Source of the DNA: Limosilactobacillus pontis | GTDB lineage: Bacteria > Bacillota > Bacilli > Lactobacillales > Lactobacillaceae | DNA length: 64,000 bases | Assembly: GCF_002940945.1 (NCBI RefSeq) | Contig: NZ_PNFV01000009.1 | Span: forward strand, 9,195-73,194 | Direction: 5' to 3' | Part shown: positions 12,401-18,538 of the stretch, in pieces | Numbering within the stretch: position 1 is the first letter of the stretch | Layout: each line of letters starts with the position of its first letter | Notes under the pieces: model-generated | The model's input: the letters and a program-made list of their open reading frames with translations, nothing else | Database searches by the model: none | What the model was told of the DNA's origin: nothing | Position numbers and translations under genes: made by a program

Positions 12401-13144
12401 ACAATTTACCTGGTTCACGGCCAAAAGACGGTGCCAGTTAAGGACACCACGGCTGGGGACGCTACTCAGATAATTACCTACGTTTATGGCAATGGTCCGA
12501 AGAAGGGGCAGACAGCTGCGCCAACCAAGGCAACGACCTATCACTTCACGGCTACGGAGATTGTCGATGCGGTTACTGGAGAGCCGATTTTAAAGGATGG
12601 TCAGCCGCAGCTGACTTGGAGTCCAACTCAATTGACGGATGTGGTTACGACACCAGCGGCTGAGGATACCAACTACGCCCCTGATCAAATCAGTGTTCCT
12701 TCTGAGCGGATTGATCATGGAGACAGATTGACGCACGTTGTTTACTATTACGTCAACCAGCAACCGACGAGTCCAACGCAGCCGACGAACAAGCCAACGA
12801 GTCCGACGAGTCCAACGCAGCCGACAAATAAGCCAACAAGCCCGACGAGCCCAACGCAGCCGACAAATAAGCCAACAAGTCCGACGAGTCCAACACAGCC
12901 GACGAACAAACCAACAAGCCCGTCGACCAAGCCAGCACCACAGACAAAAACGCTTAAGACTGTTCCGACTACACAGCAGGTTAACCTTCACCGGGGCACT
13001 CCTGTATCGCAACGGCCAGCTCGACAGAATAGTACCAGATTGCCACAGACAGGTAATCAAGATGCTGTTTCCGCTGCTTCTCTTGGCCTGATGGGTTTGG
13101 CACTTGCTGGAGGTCTCGCTGGTATGAAGAAGCGTCATGAATAG
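452..13144 (+). CDS. Giant Mub-type LPXTG cell-wall adhesin with mucin-binding repeats
   Basis: A secreted, sortase-anchored surface protein of about 4,230 residues, expected to bind mucus or host glycans. The N-terminus has a YSIRK-type signal (YGLRKLGIGVVSVLLG, residues 22-37) with likely cleavage near residue 51. A Ser/Thr/Ala-rich stretch (about 55-140) follows, then a non-repetitive region (about 145-600) that I do not recognise and one or two degenerate MucBP-like modules. Residues 729 to about 4,101 are nine alternating Mub repeats. A Pro/Thr wall-spanning segment, LPQTG (4197-4201, bases 13040-13054), a hydrophobic helix and a KKRHE tail complete the anchor. The ATG at 452 is preferred over the TTG at 443 because it lies 10 bases after AGGGGG, while the TTG abuts it. 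The frame is intact throughout. Mub family membership is clear; the actual ligand is inference. Confidence 0.95.
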   Translation: MVSKNNHAMKQAQIAEREVPHYGLRKLGIGVVSVLLGTTMYFGANNMIADAATIDDNGSTTSDAAKTTASQPAVTNSVVPLHTDVATHNSAASQPATSDANTTTSSSSADSTNTVASNQVNQPVVAQDQSERSTTPSDPTTNAGSVILYSYNEGTAYQGENYIKIPYKYNAATGKYDVIKLDPHSNQILNNKDWQLTSTTDNPGEIIYRNNHNQVISSFDPNTLVDKSANTAVFVDISGDGMGKSINSFQQQLDKHPIKLTDGMWTDQYQINDSNAYLLTAGPLSINGPAELMQAQTKAGMSYSYPKDNFVFNNLPKDYYKPFVNLGTLSTGDGVKLKADGTYDLSGLPNDETVNLYVDPINHSGDLLNEEQLQHVVNLMADAAQGKKAQWVQVSSGNDTGQEEFVNLTTNEKVAIDSDDLLSSYFGNRVVKTSDSADETLNKIADPSLYNGVYECSSQVLPIFGYSQTGQRDYNKPVALVGIYPTYDGKVLLASRMIDPNYQGQLDSIWSYVVGGSSDGSIGFLYMPVVNEHTTGQVKFVDVTDPQKPQPLKVDNLNGMVGTMMDLSTAQKQLDDYLSTKGGGYILADDNSAINRNSQIISKEFTDQVEKNVITINLMHLQKATLKYVDDSEGGQPIDYGYYDEDGLQGKAGQAITFTTNPVKTIALLKKRHYVFASASGNAVKLKPGVDDKAGLNDYIIANYNTATDDVQNIVIHMKHAYDTVSKSKTVKETINYLYAGSKWPAASVYHAKDITFTGTQSKDEVTGETVGDIKWTPTTSDFQNVESPKIKGYTADQLQAGAITVNPDSQNVVINVYYKADQQPLTYTVIDDTTGKTLEDHQDLAKGDTNSLIPNSVASKYDQIRNGWIAKGYQLDLNEANGLGYDFLPDNFGTGAQNVTVYLIHGQKTVPAKDTADITETIHYVYGNGPKKGQPAAKDYEKTYHFTATEIVDAITGDPILINGQPQLTWSSDQHADAVESPVAYDRNYTPEQIMVPGQLISHDSQPIKITVYYYVGDQNVHVHYIDVNNVPAGKNGYQPTDGNELINHEQNLKGEAGDHYSNTLWNYAGAGYQLAQDPDPAAKHGTFDDDSQSDQDYYVYLTHKLDDVTSTKQVRETINYLYKNNNQIAAPAHHAKAISFTGTQSKDEVTDEMVGDIKWTPATSDFQNVESPQITGYTADQLQAGATTVNPDSQDVIINVYYSADQQPLTYTVVDDTADKTLVNSQNLANGDTNSLIPNSVAFKYDQIRNSWLNKGYQLDTTKVNGLGYDLLPDNFGTGAQNVTIYLVHGQKTVPVKDTTAGDATQTITYIYGNGPKEGQTAAPTKATTYHFTATEIVDAVTGDPILKDGQPQLTWSPTQLTDVVTTPAATDTNYTPDQTNIPAERINHGDKLNHVVRYYIGNQNVHVHYIDVNNVPAGKNGYQPTDGNELINHEQNLKGEAGESYTNALWNYAGAGYQLAQALDPATKHGTFDDDSQMDQNYYVYLTHKLDDVTSTKQVGETINYLYKNNNQIAAPAHHAQAINFTGTQSKDEVTGEMVGDIKWTPATSDFQNVESPQITGYEADQLQAGATTVKPTSQDVVINVYYSADQQPLTYTVIDDTTGKTLEDRQELAKGDTNSLIPNSVASKYDQIRNSWLNKGYQLDTTKVNGLGYDFLPDNFGTDAQNVTIYLVHGQKTVPVKDTTAGDATQTITYVYGNGPKEGQTAAPTKATTYHFTATEIVDAVTGEPILKDGQPQVTWSPTQLTDAVTTPAAEDTSYTPDQTSVPAERINHGDKLTHVVRYYVGDQNVHVHYIDVNNVPAGKNGYQPTDGNELANHLQSLRGAAGESYTNALWNYASAGYELAQALDPAVKHGTFDDDSQMDQNYYVYLKHGLDNVKTTKTVKETINYLYADSNRLAAPSYQAHDITFTGTQSKDKVTGEMVGDIKWTPAKGNFQDVTSPQITGYTADHAKAGAKTVMPTSQNVVINVYYKADQQPLTYTVIDDTTGKTLEDHQDLAKGDTNSLIPNSVVFKYDQIRNSWLNKGYQLDTTKVNGLGYDFLPDNFGTDAQNVTIYLVHGQKTVPVKDTTAGDATQTITYVYGNGPKEGQSAAPTKATTYHFTATEIVDAVTGEPILKDGQPQLTWSPTQLTDAITTPAAEDTNYVPDQTSVPAERINHGDKLTHVVHYYVGNQNVHVHYIDVNNIKAGKKGYQPTDGNELINHEQNLKGEAGESYTNTLWNYAGAGYQLAQALDPATKHGTFDDDSQTDQDYYVYLTHELDKVPTTKTVNETINYLYTDSDRPAAPSYQAPAITFTGSQHKDKVTGDLIGDITWESANDKFKDVASPKITGYTADQLQAGAVTVTPKSQDVVINVYYSADQQPLTYTVIDDTTGKTLEDHQGLAKGNTNSLIPNSVASKYDQIRNIWLAKGYRLDLSKANGLGYDFLPDNFGTGAQNVTVYLIHGQKTAPAKDTADITEIIHYVYGNGPKKGQPAAKDYEKTYHFTATEIVDAITGDPILKDGQPQLTWSADQHTDAVESPVAYDRNYTPEQTMVPGQLISHNSQPIEIIIPYYVGNQNVHIHYIDVNGVKVGTGSYQSTDGVELTNHEQNLKGEAGDHYSNTLWNYVGSNYKLAQALDPATEQGTFDDDSQTDQDYYVYLTHELDKVTTTKQVGETINYLYKSNSQVAAPAYHAKDITFTGTQSKDEVTGKMVGDIKWTPTTSDFQDVASPKIKGYTADKLQAGAASVNPDSQDVVINVYYKADQQPLTYTVVDDMTGKTLEDHQDLAKGDTNSLIPGSITTEYEQIRNNWINKGYQLDTAKASGLGYDILPNTFGTAPQNVTIYLIHGQKTAPAKDTADITETIHYVYGNGPKKGQLAAKNYEKTYHFTATEIVDAITGDPILKDGQPQLTWSPDQHTDVVESPTAYDRDYVPKQTIVPGQLISHNSQPIEIIIPYFVGSQNVHIHYIDVNGIKAGKNGYQPTDGNELTNHLQSLKGEAGESYTNTLWNYAGSSYKLAQALDPAAEQGTFDDDSQIDQDYYVYLKHELDNVTTTKTVEEIISYLYADSNRPAAPSQVHNITFTGTQHHDKVTDKRVGNIKWTPANGNFQDVVSPKITGYTADHTKAGAATVTPASRNIVINVYYKADQQPLTYTVIDDTIGKTLEDHQDLAKGNTNSLIPNSVASKYDQIRNGWLAKGYQLDTTKANGLGYDFLPDNFSIGAQNVTVYLVHGQKTVPVKDATAGNATQTITYIYGNGPKKGQTAAPTKATTYHFTATEIVDAVTGKPILKDGQPQVTWSPTQLTDVVTTPTAEDTNYTPDQTSIPAERINHGDKLTHVIHYYIGDQNIHVHYIDVNGVKVGKDGYQSADGNELTSHLQSLKGEAGAKYTNVLWDYGDFGYKLVQKDSGATAGSFDGDSKTDQNYYVYLTHDLDTIKTTKQVGEIINYLYKSNHQSAVPAYHAKNIIFTGTQSKDKVTGEMVGDIKWTPTTSDFQDVESPKITGYTADHAKAGAKTVMPTSQNVVINVYYKADQQPLTYTVVDSTANKTLVDHQDLAKGNTNSLIPNSVASKYDQIRNGWLAKGYQLDTTKANGLGYDFLPDNFGTGAQNVIIYLVHGQKTVSVKDTAAGDATQTITYVYGNGPKKGQTAAPTKATTYHFTATEVVDAVTGEPILRDGQPQLTWSPVQLTDAVMTPAAEDTNYVPDQTSVPAERINHGDKLNHVVRYYVGDQNVHVHYIDVNGIKAAKNGYQPTDGNELINHEQNLKGEAGESYTNALWNYAGAGYQLAQALDPATKQGTFDDDSQTDQDYYVYLTHKLDDVTSTKQVGETINYLYKSNNQVAAPAHHAQAINFTGTQSKDEVTGKMVGDIKWTPDNGSFQDVVSPKITGYTADHTKAGATNVNPDSQDVVINVYYSANQQPLTYTVVDGTANKTLVDHQGLAKGDTNGLIPNSVAFKYDQIRNSWLNKGYQLDTTKVNGLGYDLLPDNFGTGAQNVTIYLVHGQKTVPVKDTTAGDATQIITYVYGNGPKKGQTAAPTKATTYHFTATEIVDAVTGEPILKDGQPQLTWSPTQLTDVVTTPAAEDTNYAPDQISVPSERIDHGDRLTHVVYYYVNQQPTSPTQPTNKPTSPTSPTQPTNKPTSPTSPTQPTNKPTSPTSPTQPTNKPTSPSTKPAPQTKTLKTVPTTQQVNLHRGTPVSQRPARQNSTRLPQTGNQDAVSAASLGLMGLALAGGLAGMKKRHE
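2636..12755 (+). repeat. Nine tandem supra-repeats of about 1,155 bp in the adhesin
   Basis: Units begin at the Lys codon of K-x-V-x-E-T-I-N-Y-L-Y at 2636, 3791, 4949, 6107, 7265, 8420, 9575, 10727 and 11885, giving periods of 1,152-1,158 bp (384-386 residues). Each unit is a heterodimer: module A (ETINYLY, GDIKWTP, DQQPLTYTV, GLGYD, YLxHGQK) and module B (YGNGPK, YHFTATE, DGQPQ, NVHVHYIDVN, GTFDDDSQ). The ninth module B stops after about half its length. Module B has two alleles: type I (TADITETIHYVYG, units 1, 5, 6) and type II (AGDATQTITY, units 2, 3, 4, 7, 8, 9). Lengths between units are multiples of three, so copy changes would keep the frame. Confidence 0.95.
12764..12930 (+). repeat. 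Pro/Thr wall-spanner repeats (PTSPTSPTQPTNK)
   Basis: A 39-bp repeat encodes PTSPTSPTQPTNK. There is one leading copy without the first PTS, then three full copies, then a diverged end (PTSPSTKPAP). Repeats of this type extend the adhesin through the peptidoglycan just before LPQTG. The DNA copies are nearly identical and in frame, so slippage could change wall-spanner length. Confidence 0.9.
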
Positions 13145-13242
13145 AGTATGAAATCTTGGCACTGATAGATCCTAAATTTTAATGTAAAGTTGACCCCCTA
13201 AACCATAATTGATAGTTTAGGATTATTGATGCCGAGTGAAAG

Positions 13243-13277
13243 CGACTTATGATCAGTTGATCATGAGTCGTTTTTTT
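13243..13277 (+). terminator. Rho-independent terminator of the adhesin gene
   Basis: Arms CGACTTATGATCA (13243-13255) and TGATCATGAGTCG (13258-13270) pair with one G-U, and seven T follow. A smaller inverted repeat, CTAAAC/GTTTAG, lies about 45 bases upstream near 13198-13220. Confidence 0.85.
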
Positions 13278-13337
13278 ATTGGGAGAGGTAAATAGCAGTG
13301 GTACAATTAAGGAAAACGGAAGATAGGGGAAATAACA

Positions 13338-14138
13338 ATGGCATTGACAATAACCACTGTGCGGCAGTATCTTGATTGGCCGCTGGGACAGACGATTAAT
13401 CAGGAAGATCTTAAACGCCAGCTCGGAGTCCATGTGACCGGTAACGATGGTGCAGATTTAACGGATAAGGCCCTGTTTAACCTTACCCAGGTTAATATCG
13501 ACCAGCAGGGAGAGTATCCGGTGGTTATCAGCGTGATGGATGCCACCGGCCAGACCGCTCAAACAAGTGTGACCCTGAACGTGCGGCCGATGCGGACGCA
13601 GCCGACCATGCCGAGTCAGCCGACGCAACCGACGAATCCAACCCCGGCACCGAGGAAAAAGCGTGGCTGGCTTTGGGGTCTGCTTGCGGTGATCGTAATT
13701 ATCTGCCTGCTGTGGGGCTGGTCGAGTCATCGACGCCAGCAGCAGGATCAGGCAGCCAATAATGCTCAGCAGAGCAGCCAGATTGCTAACAATTCCAGCA
13801 GCGTGTCCAAGCTGAGTGGTGATAATCAGAAGCTGGCCAATCAGGTGGCTGAGCTCCGTGGGGCTGTTAAACAGTACCAGCATGACAAGGACCAGGAAGC
13901 CCTCAACCAGCGTCTGGACAAGATTGAGAATCAGAACCAGCAGCTAACCAGCCAGGTTCAAAACGACAACACTAAGAACCGTCTAAACCAAGTCACCAAC
14001 GTGGTTGAACAGGTACGTCAGAACCCAGATAACGGGGTCCAGATTGTCAACGACCTGAAGAACCAGAGTGGTTTCAAAGACATCTGGAACAACATCAGCA
14101 GCATGGTTCAGAATTGGATGGATAAGTTTGCGGAATAG
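13338..14138 (+). CDS. Single-pass membrane protein with Ig-like and coiled-coil parts
   Basis: 266 residues, function unknown. Residues 1-83 look like a small beta-sandwich (LapB/Big-type Ig-like, ending TVTLNV). A Pro/Thr linker (90-105, containing PTQPTNP), a basic patch (PRKKRG, 105-110) and one transmembrane helix (111-129) come next. The C-terminal part (140-266) is Gln/Asn-rich with a predicted coiled coil at about 155-225. There is no signal peptide. The basic patch before the helix would favour the N-terminus inside and the coiled coil outside, which is odd for an Ig-like domain. The linker shares PTQPTN with the wall spanner of the preceding adhesin. RBS AGGGGAAA precedes the ATG. 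It could be a cell-envelope scaffold or sensor; no function is assigned. Confidence 0.8.
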   Translation: MALTITTVRQYLDWPLGQTINQEDLKRQLGVHVTGNDGADLTDKALFNLTQVNIDQQGEYPVVISVMDATGQTAQTSVTLNVRPMRTQPTMPSQPTQPTNPTPAPRKKRGWLWGLLAVIVIICLLWGWSSHRRQQQDQAANNAQQSSQIANNSSSVSKLSGDNQKLANQVAELRGAVKQYQHDKDQEALNQRLDKIENQNQQLTSQVQNDNTKNRLNQVTNVVEQVRQNPDNGVQIVNDLKNQSGFKDIWNNISSMVQNWMDKFAE

Positions 14139-14144
14139 CAGGGT

Positions 14145-14828
<684 letters not shown>

Positions 14829-14846
14829 TTAAATATAAGTAAAATA

Positions 14847-14888
14847 ACGACGCTGATTTTGATAATTGTCAAAATCAGCGTCGTTTCT
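14847..14888. terminator. Bidirectional terminator between pyrR and a convergent gene
   Basis: A perfect 16-bp stem, ACGACGCTGATTTTGA (14847-14862) with TCAAAATCAGCGTCGT (14869-14884), has a 6-base loop. It serves convergent pyrR and the minus-strand gene at 14902-15303. Confidence 0.85.
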
Positions 14889-14901
14889 TCATATTCATGT
14901 G

Positions 14902-15303
14902 TTATTCTTTCCAATATCGGGCCCGGGCCAATAGCTCACGTGATCGTTGGTCGGCGGGGTGGTAGCCCTTGTTGAACAGGTGCTTGAAGTACATCATGTT
15001 GTAGAAAAAGCCGAATGCAATTGACGGCCACGGAAACTCAAGCAACTGATTCCAGCCGAAAAACATCGTTACGAGGACATAGTCCATGTCCAGAACGATC
15101 ATTAGAAGAAAATTGTAGTAATCTCCCCGGAAGAGAGCCGGGATGGGGCCGAACCAGAGGGTTGTCCATGAGAAGCCAACCTTGGCGATGCGCAGATCAC
15201 CCTGGTTGTTAACAATCTTGGCGTAGTTTGGTGGTAAGGGGAGATTATTGAGGTTAAACGGGTTTTGGTCATTATTATTGTTATTGCCAAATGGGTTTTG
15301 CAT
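14902..15303 (-). CDS. DUF2628-like small membrane protein
   Basis: 133 residues from the ATG at 15303, preceded on its strand by AGAAAGAAG; an upstream extension lacks a good start. The N-terminus is low complexity (NPFGNNNNNDQNPF, then Asn/Pro-rich). The core KVGFSWTTLWFGPIPALFRGD is typical of the DUF2628/HrgC-type membrane family, with two or three hydrophobic segments after it. Function is unknown. It is convergent with pyrR and shares the terminator at 14847-14884. Confidence 0.7.
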   Translation of the reverse strand: MQNPFGNNNNNDQNPFNLNNLPLPPNYAKIVNNQGDLRIAKVGFSWTTLWFGPIPALFRGDYYNFLLMIVLDMDYVLVTMFFGWNQLLEFPWPSIAFGFFYNMMYFKHLFNKGYHPADQRSRELLARARYWKE

Positions 15304-15431
15304 ATCTCTGCCACTTCTTTCTATATAATAATGATAATAACACACTCGGCCGTTTCCTCCCACATATCAGGCCCTCAGGATCGCGAAAAGTATGCTAAAC
15401 TCAGTTTGTGAAATAGAAAAGGGGGATGTCT

Positions 15432-16976
15432 ATGCTACTGTTCTTAAATGATGGCATTCAGGAAAATAAATCGGGAATTGAGCACGCCCAGATGAAGCGG
15501 CTTAAGTTGTTTAAGCAATTTCAGCAGCCGGCTAAGATTGTTACGCGCCAGTACTCAAATGAGCTGCACTTGGTGACCAGGCACGCTGGTATTGCGGACG
15601 CGGATTTTGTGAACCTGTTCGACTATTTTCAAGACGCCTGTACGGTTGTCCCCCGCGACGTCACGATTCGCGACCTAAAGATCGATCCGTCATGGCGGCG
15701 ACAGGCGGATGGCATTAACTATTCTTACTCACGCAACGGCCACCGTGTACTCTACGTTCGGCGGCGTAATGATGCCAAGAAACATATTATCAACCTGCAG
15801 TATTTTGACCACTATGGCAAGCTTCTTAATGTCAAATGGTACGACGTGCGGGGATTTCTCTCTGTGGAACAGGTTTATGACTGGCAAGGCAATATTGCCA
15901 CGGAAAATTACTTCACACCAACCGGCAAGTTGACCCTCCAGCTCGTCCACATGAAGGACAAGCGGAGCAAGGAGATCAAGACCTACCACCTTTTCGACTA
16001 TCACGGTCAGGACTATCAGTTTACCGGCCTTGACGAGTTGACCCGCTTCTTTTACGACCAGCTGGTCACCGACCGGTCGGTTTGCGGATCTGGTCCCGTC
16101 GGTCTGGTTGTCGACCGGGTGTACGAGGTTGGCTGGGCGGTTCTCCATATGAAAAATCGAGTGTCGCGCTATATGCAGCTGCACAACGACCATGTCAACA
16201 ACAATGACGACATTCTCCACTCGACATTGAATTACAACTATGAGTGGGGGCTGCGTCACCTCACAGACTGGGATGGAATAATTGCCCTGACCCCTCAGCA
16301 GCAAGCTGATCTTAAGGCCCGCTTCGGCCAGGCCGGAACCCCAATCTTCCGGATTCCAGGACCAATCGTGCCGGATACGGTCCTCGCTAAGCCAAAGGTA
16401 CCGTTTGCAAAACGTAGCAAAAATCAAGTGGTTATGGTAGCGCGGCTGTCTCCCGAGAAGCAGCAGGACCAGTTGCTGAAAGCCTGGCCGCAGGTGCTAG
16501 CCAGTGTGCCCAATGCACGGTTAGACTTCTGGGGCTATGCCAACAACAATTTTGATCGGCAGCTTAAAAAGATTGTGGTGGATGAAGGGATTGGACACTC
16601 GGTCACTTTCCATGGTTACACCACCGATGTTAATTCCGTTTACGAAGATGCTCAGCTTCTGGTGTTGCCAAGTCGGGTCGAAGGGTTGCCCCTTTCCTTA
16701 GTCGAGGCCCAATCACACGGCTTGCCGATTGTTGCTAACGACATCAAGTATGGTCCTGCTGATGTGGTGATCGATGGCCGCGATGGTCTGTTGACTAAGA
16801 ATGGCGACATTGCTGGCTTGGCCCGAGCAATCATTACCCTGCTGAGTAACCAGGACCAGCTAGCGGAGATGAGCGCAAATGCTTACGTGGACAGCGAGCG
16901 CTACTCGGCACCCAATGTTATGAAACTCTGGCAAGAAATCATTGCTGACGTGGAGAAAAGGGAGGCTCGGAAATAG
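15432..16976 (+). CDS. GT4 glycosyltransferase, TagE/GtfA-like (catalytic partner)
   Basis: 514 residues. The N-terminal half is the beta-rich insert seen in TagE and accessory-Sec GtfA enzymes; the C-terminal half is a GT-B nucleotide-sugar domain with RLSPEKQQ, and an intact E-x7-E pair at E417/E425 (VEGLPLSLVEA). The ATG at 15432 is preferred over 15426 because it leaves room after the GGGGG ribosome site, and its N-terminus then aligns residue for residue with the downstream paralogue. It overlaps that gene by one base (TAGTG). The pair matches the arrangement of L. plantarum GtfA/GtfB (formerly TagE5/TagE6), both needed for protein O-glycosylation. Teichoic acid glucosylation is the alternative role. 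Confidence 0.85.
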   Translation: MLLFLNDGIQENKSGIEHAQMKRLKLFKQFQQPAKIVTRQYSNELHLVTRHAGIADADFVNLFDYFQDACTVVPRDVTIRDLKIDPSWRRQADGINYSYSRNGHRVLYVRRRNDAKKHIINLQYFDHYGKLLNVKWYDVRGFLSVEQVYDWQGNIATENYFTPTGKLTLQLVHMKDKRSKEIKTYHLFDYHGQDYQFTGLDELTRFFYDQLVTDRSVCGSGPVGLVVDRVYEVGWAVLHMKNRVSRYMQLHNDHVNNNDDILHSTLNYNYEWGLRHLTDWDGIIALTPQQQADLKARFGQAGTPIFRIPGPIVPDTVLAKPKVPFAKRSKNQVVMVARLSPEKQQDQLLKAWPQVLASVPNARLDFWGYANNNFDRQLKKIVVDEGIGHSVTFHGYTTDVNSVYEDAQLLVLPSRVEGLPLSLVEAQSHGLPIVANDIKYGPADVVIDGRDGLLTKNGDIAGLARAIITLLSNQDQLAEMSANAYVDSERYSAPNVMKLWQEIIADVEKREARK

Positions 16977-18481
16977 TGTTTTTCTTTGTGAATCAATATC
17001 TATTGAGTAGCAATTCGAGCGTTGAACATGCGGAGATTAAACGGGTTAAACTCTTTACAAATCATAATGCAGCGGCCAAACTAGTTACTCGTGACTTCGA
17101 TCCGGTTCTTCACCACACCATGCCGCGTTTTGGCCTCAATGATCATCAGCTAGTCAACATGTACGACTTCTTTGCCGGGACGACTGCCTATCGGGGCCAG
17201 CCTCGGCATACTGAGGACCTGCACCTTCCAGCTGATTATCAGGTTGGCACTGGGAATAATTCTCGTGAAGTGAAGGATGGCCAGCGTCTGGTTGCTGAGG
17301 TCTTCTTTGCCGGGGGCACGGTCGGCGAGGTCAACCGGGTTGACTGGTATGATCCTGCCGGCAACCTGACCTTGCGCCAGCGCTATGACCTGCGTGGTTA
17401 TAAGGCCGTCGATGCCTTCTTTGGTCAAGATGGGCAGGAGTTCTTTGAGCGCTACTACCGCCCGGATGGTAGCACCTATCTGGAGCGTTACTATGTTCAG
17501 TCCGTCCAGAACACACCGATCAATTCGTTGAACGTCCTGCGGGGCTACCAGGGTAAGGATTACTACTTTGACACCCTCGACGACCTTTTCATTTTCTTCC
17601 TCGATGAGTTGAATCGGACCAATGGCGGGCACAACATCTTTATTGCTGACCGGCCGGCAATGGCAATCCAGCCGGTGCTGCAGATGGCCAGTGATGCCCG
17701 GAAATACCTCTGGCTGCCAATCAACCATGTCGATGACGGCCAAGACCTGGGGAAGGGACCAATGAACGGGATGCTCCAAGGACCATTAACCAGTGAACTC
17801 AAGAAGTGGGACGGTATCATTGTGATGACGCCGCAACAGGCCCGTGACCTGCAGCAACGCCTTGGTAAACAAGTGCCGATTCTGGCAATCAATGGGGTCC
17901 CGGTCGAGCGGCCCGCTGCACAAGTAGCAATGGCCGCCCGGACACCGGGCCAGCTGATCTACGTTGGCCGGCTGGGTGAGGATAAACAGGTTAGCCAATT
18001 ACTGACGATGTTTGCTGCTATCCACAAGCAGGTACCAACCAGTCGTCTGACCCTGTATGGCTACGGGGCGACCGCTGATGTTAAACGCTATAAGGATCAG
18101 GTCAAGGAGGCTGGCCTCGATACCGTCGTGAACTTTGCCGGCTATCAGATCGACCTTGCACCGATCTATGATCAGGCACAGCTGTTTGTCGACGCCAGCC
18201 GGATCGACGCCCAGCCGCTGGCGATGGGCGAGGCCTTAAGCCACGGGGTTCCGGTGGTCAGTTACGACTACCGGTACGGCCCGGCCAGCATGGTTAAGTC
18301 TGGAGTCAATGGTGAGTTGATACCGCTTGGCAGTCAGGACCGATTCGTCGATGCGGTTGTGAAACTCCTGCAAGATCCGACAGCCCTGCAGCAGTTGAGC
18401 ACGGGTGCCTACACTAATCTGGACCCGATCAGCAATGCAACGACCTGGACGCAGTGGATACCAGTCGTGGATAAGCAGTAA
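16976..18481 (+). CDS. GT4 paralogue, GtfB/TagE-like, with altered active-site motif
   Basis: 501 residues from a GTG overlapping the previous stop, with AAAAGGGAGG upstream. It is a full-length paralogue of the preceding enzyme with the same beta-rich N-terminal insert and GT-B domain (RLGEDKQ). The first acid of E-x7-E is replaced by Asp: D411 and E419 in IDAQPLAMGEA. In GtfA/GtfB pairs the second subunit is a substrate-binding co-activator without full catalysis, and this change fits that role. Tight overlap with the first gene implies coordinated synthesis. A simple terminator follows at 18491-18518. Confidence 0.8.
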   Translation: MFFFVNQYLLSSNSSVEHAEIKRVKLFTNHNAAAKLVTRDFDPVLHHTMPRFGLNDHQLVNMYDFFAGTTAYRGQPRHTEDLHLPADYQVGTGNNSREVKDGQRLVAEVFFAGGTVGEVNRVDWYDPAGNLTLRQRYDLRGYKAVDAFFGQDGQEFFERYYRPDGSTYLERYYVQSVQNTPINSLNVLRGYQGKDYYFDTLDDLFIFFLDELNRTNGGHNIFIADRPAMAIQPVLQMASDARKYLWLPINHVDDGQDLGKGPMNGMLQGPLTSELKKWDGIIVMTPQQARDLQQRLGKQVPILAINGVPVERPAAQVAMAARTPGQLIYVGRLGEDKQVSQLLTMFAAIHKQVPTSRLTLYGYGATADVKRYKDQVKEAGLDTVVNFAGYQIDLAPIYDQAQLFVDASRIDAQPLAMGEALSHGVPVVSYDYRYGPASMVKSGVNGELIPLGSQDRFVDAVVKLLQDPTALQQLSTGAYTNLDPISNATTWTQWIPVVDKQ

Positions 18482-18490
18482 TCAAATTAG

Positions 18491-18518
18491 CGGTAGTCAA
18501 AGGCTGGCTACCGTTTTT
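18491..18518 (+). terminator. Terminator after the GT4 pair
   Basis: CGGTAG (18491-18496) pairs with CTACCG (18508-18513), followed by five T. The stem is short, so some read-through into the glucosidase gene is possible. Confidence 0.65.
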
Positions 18519-18538
18519 CACAAAGAGAGGTTTTATAA

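Noticed and set aside
12590..13162. Minus-strand 190-codon frame across the wall spanner, rich in Arg and Trp/Cys
   Set aside because: Composition is simply the reverse complement of the Pro/Thr repeats.
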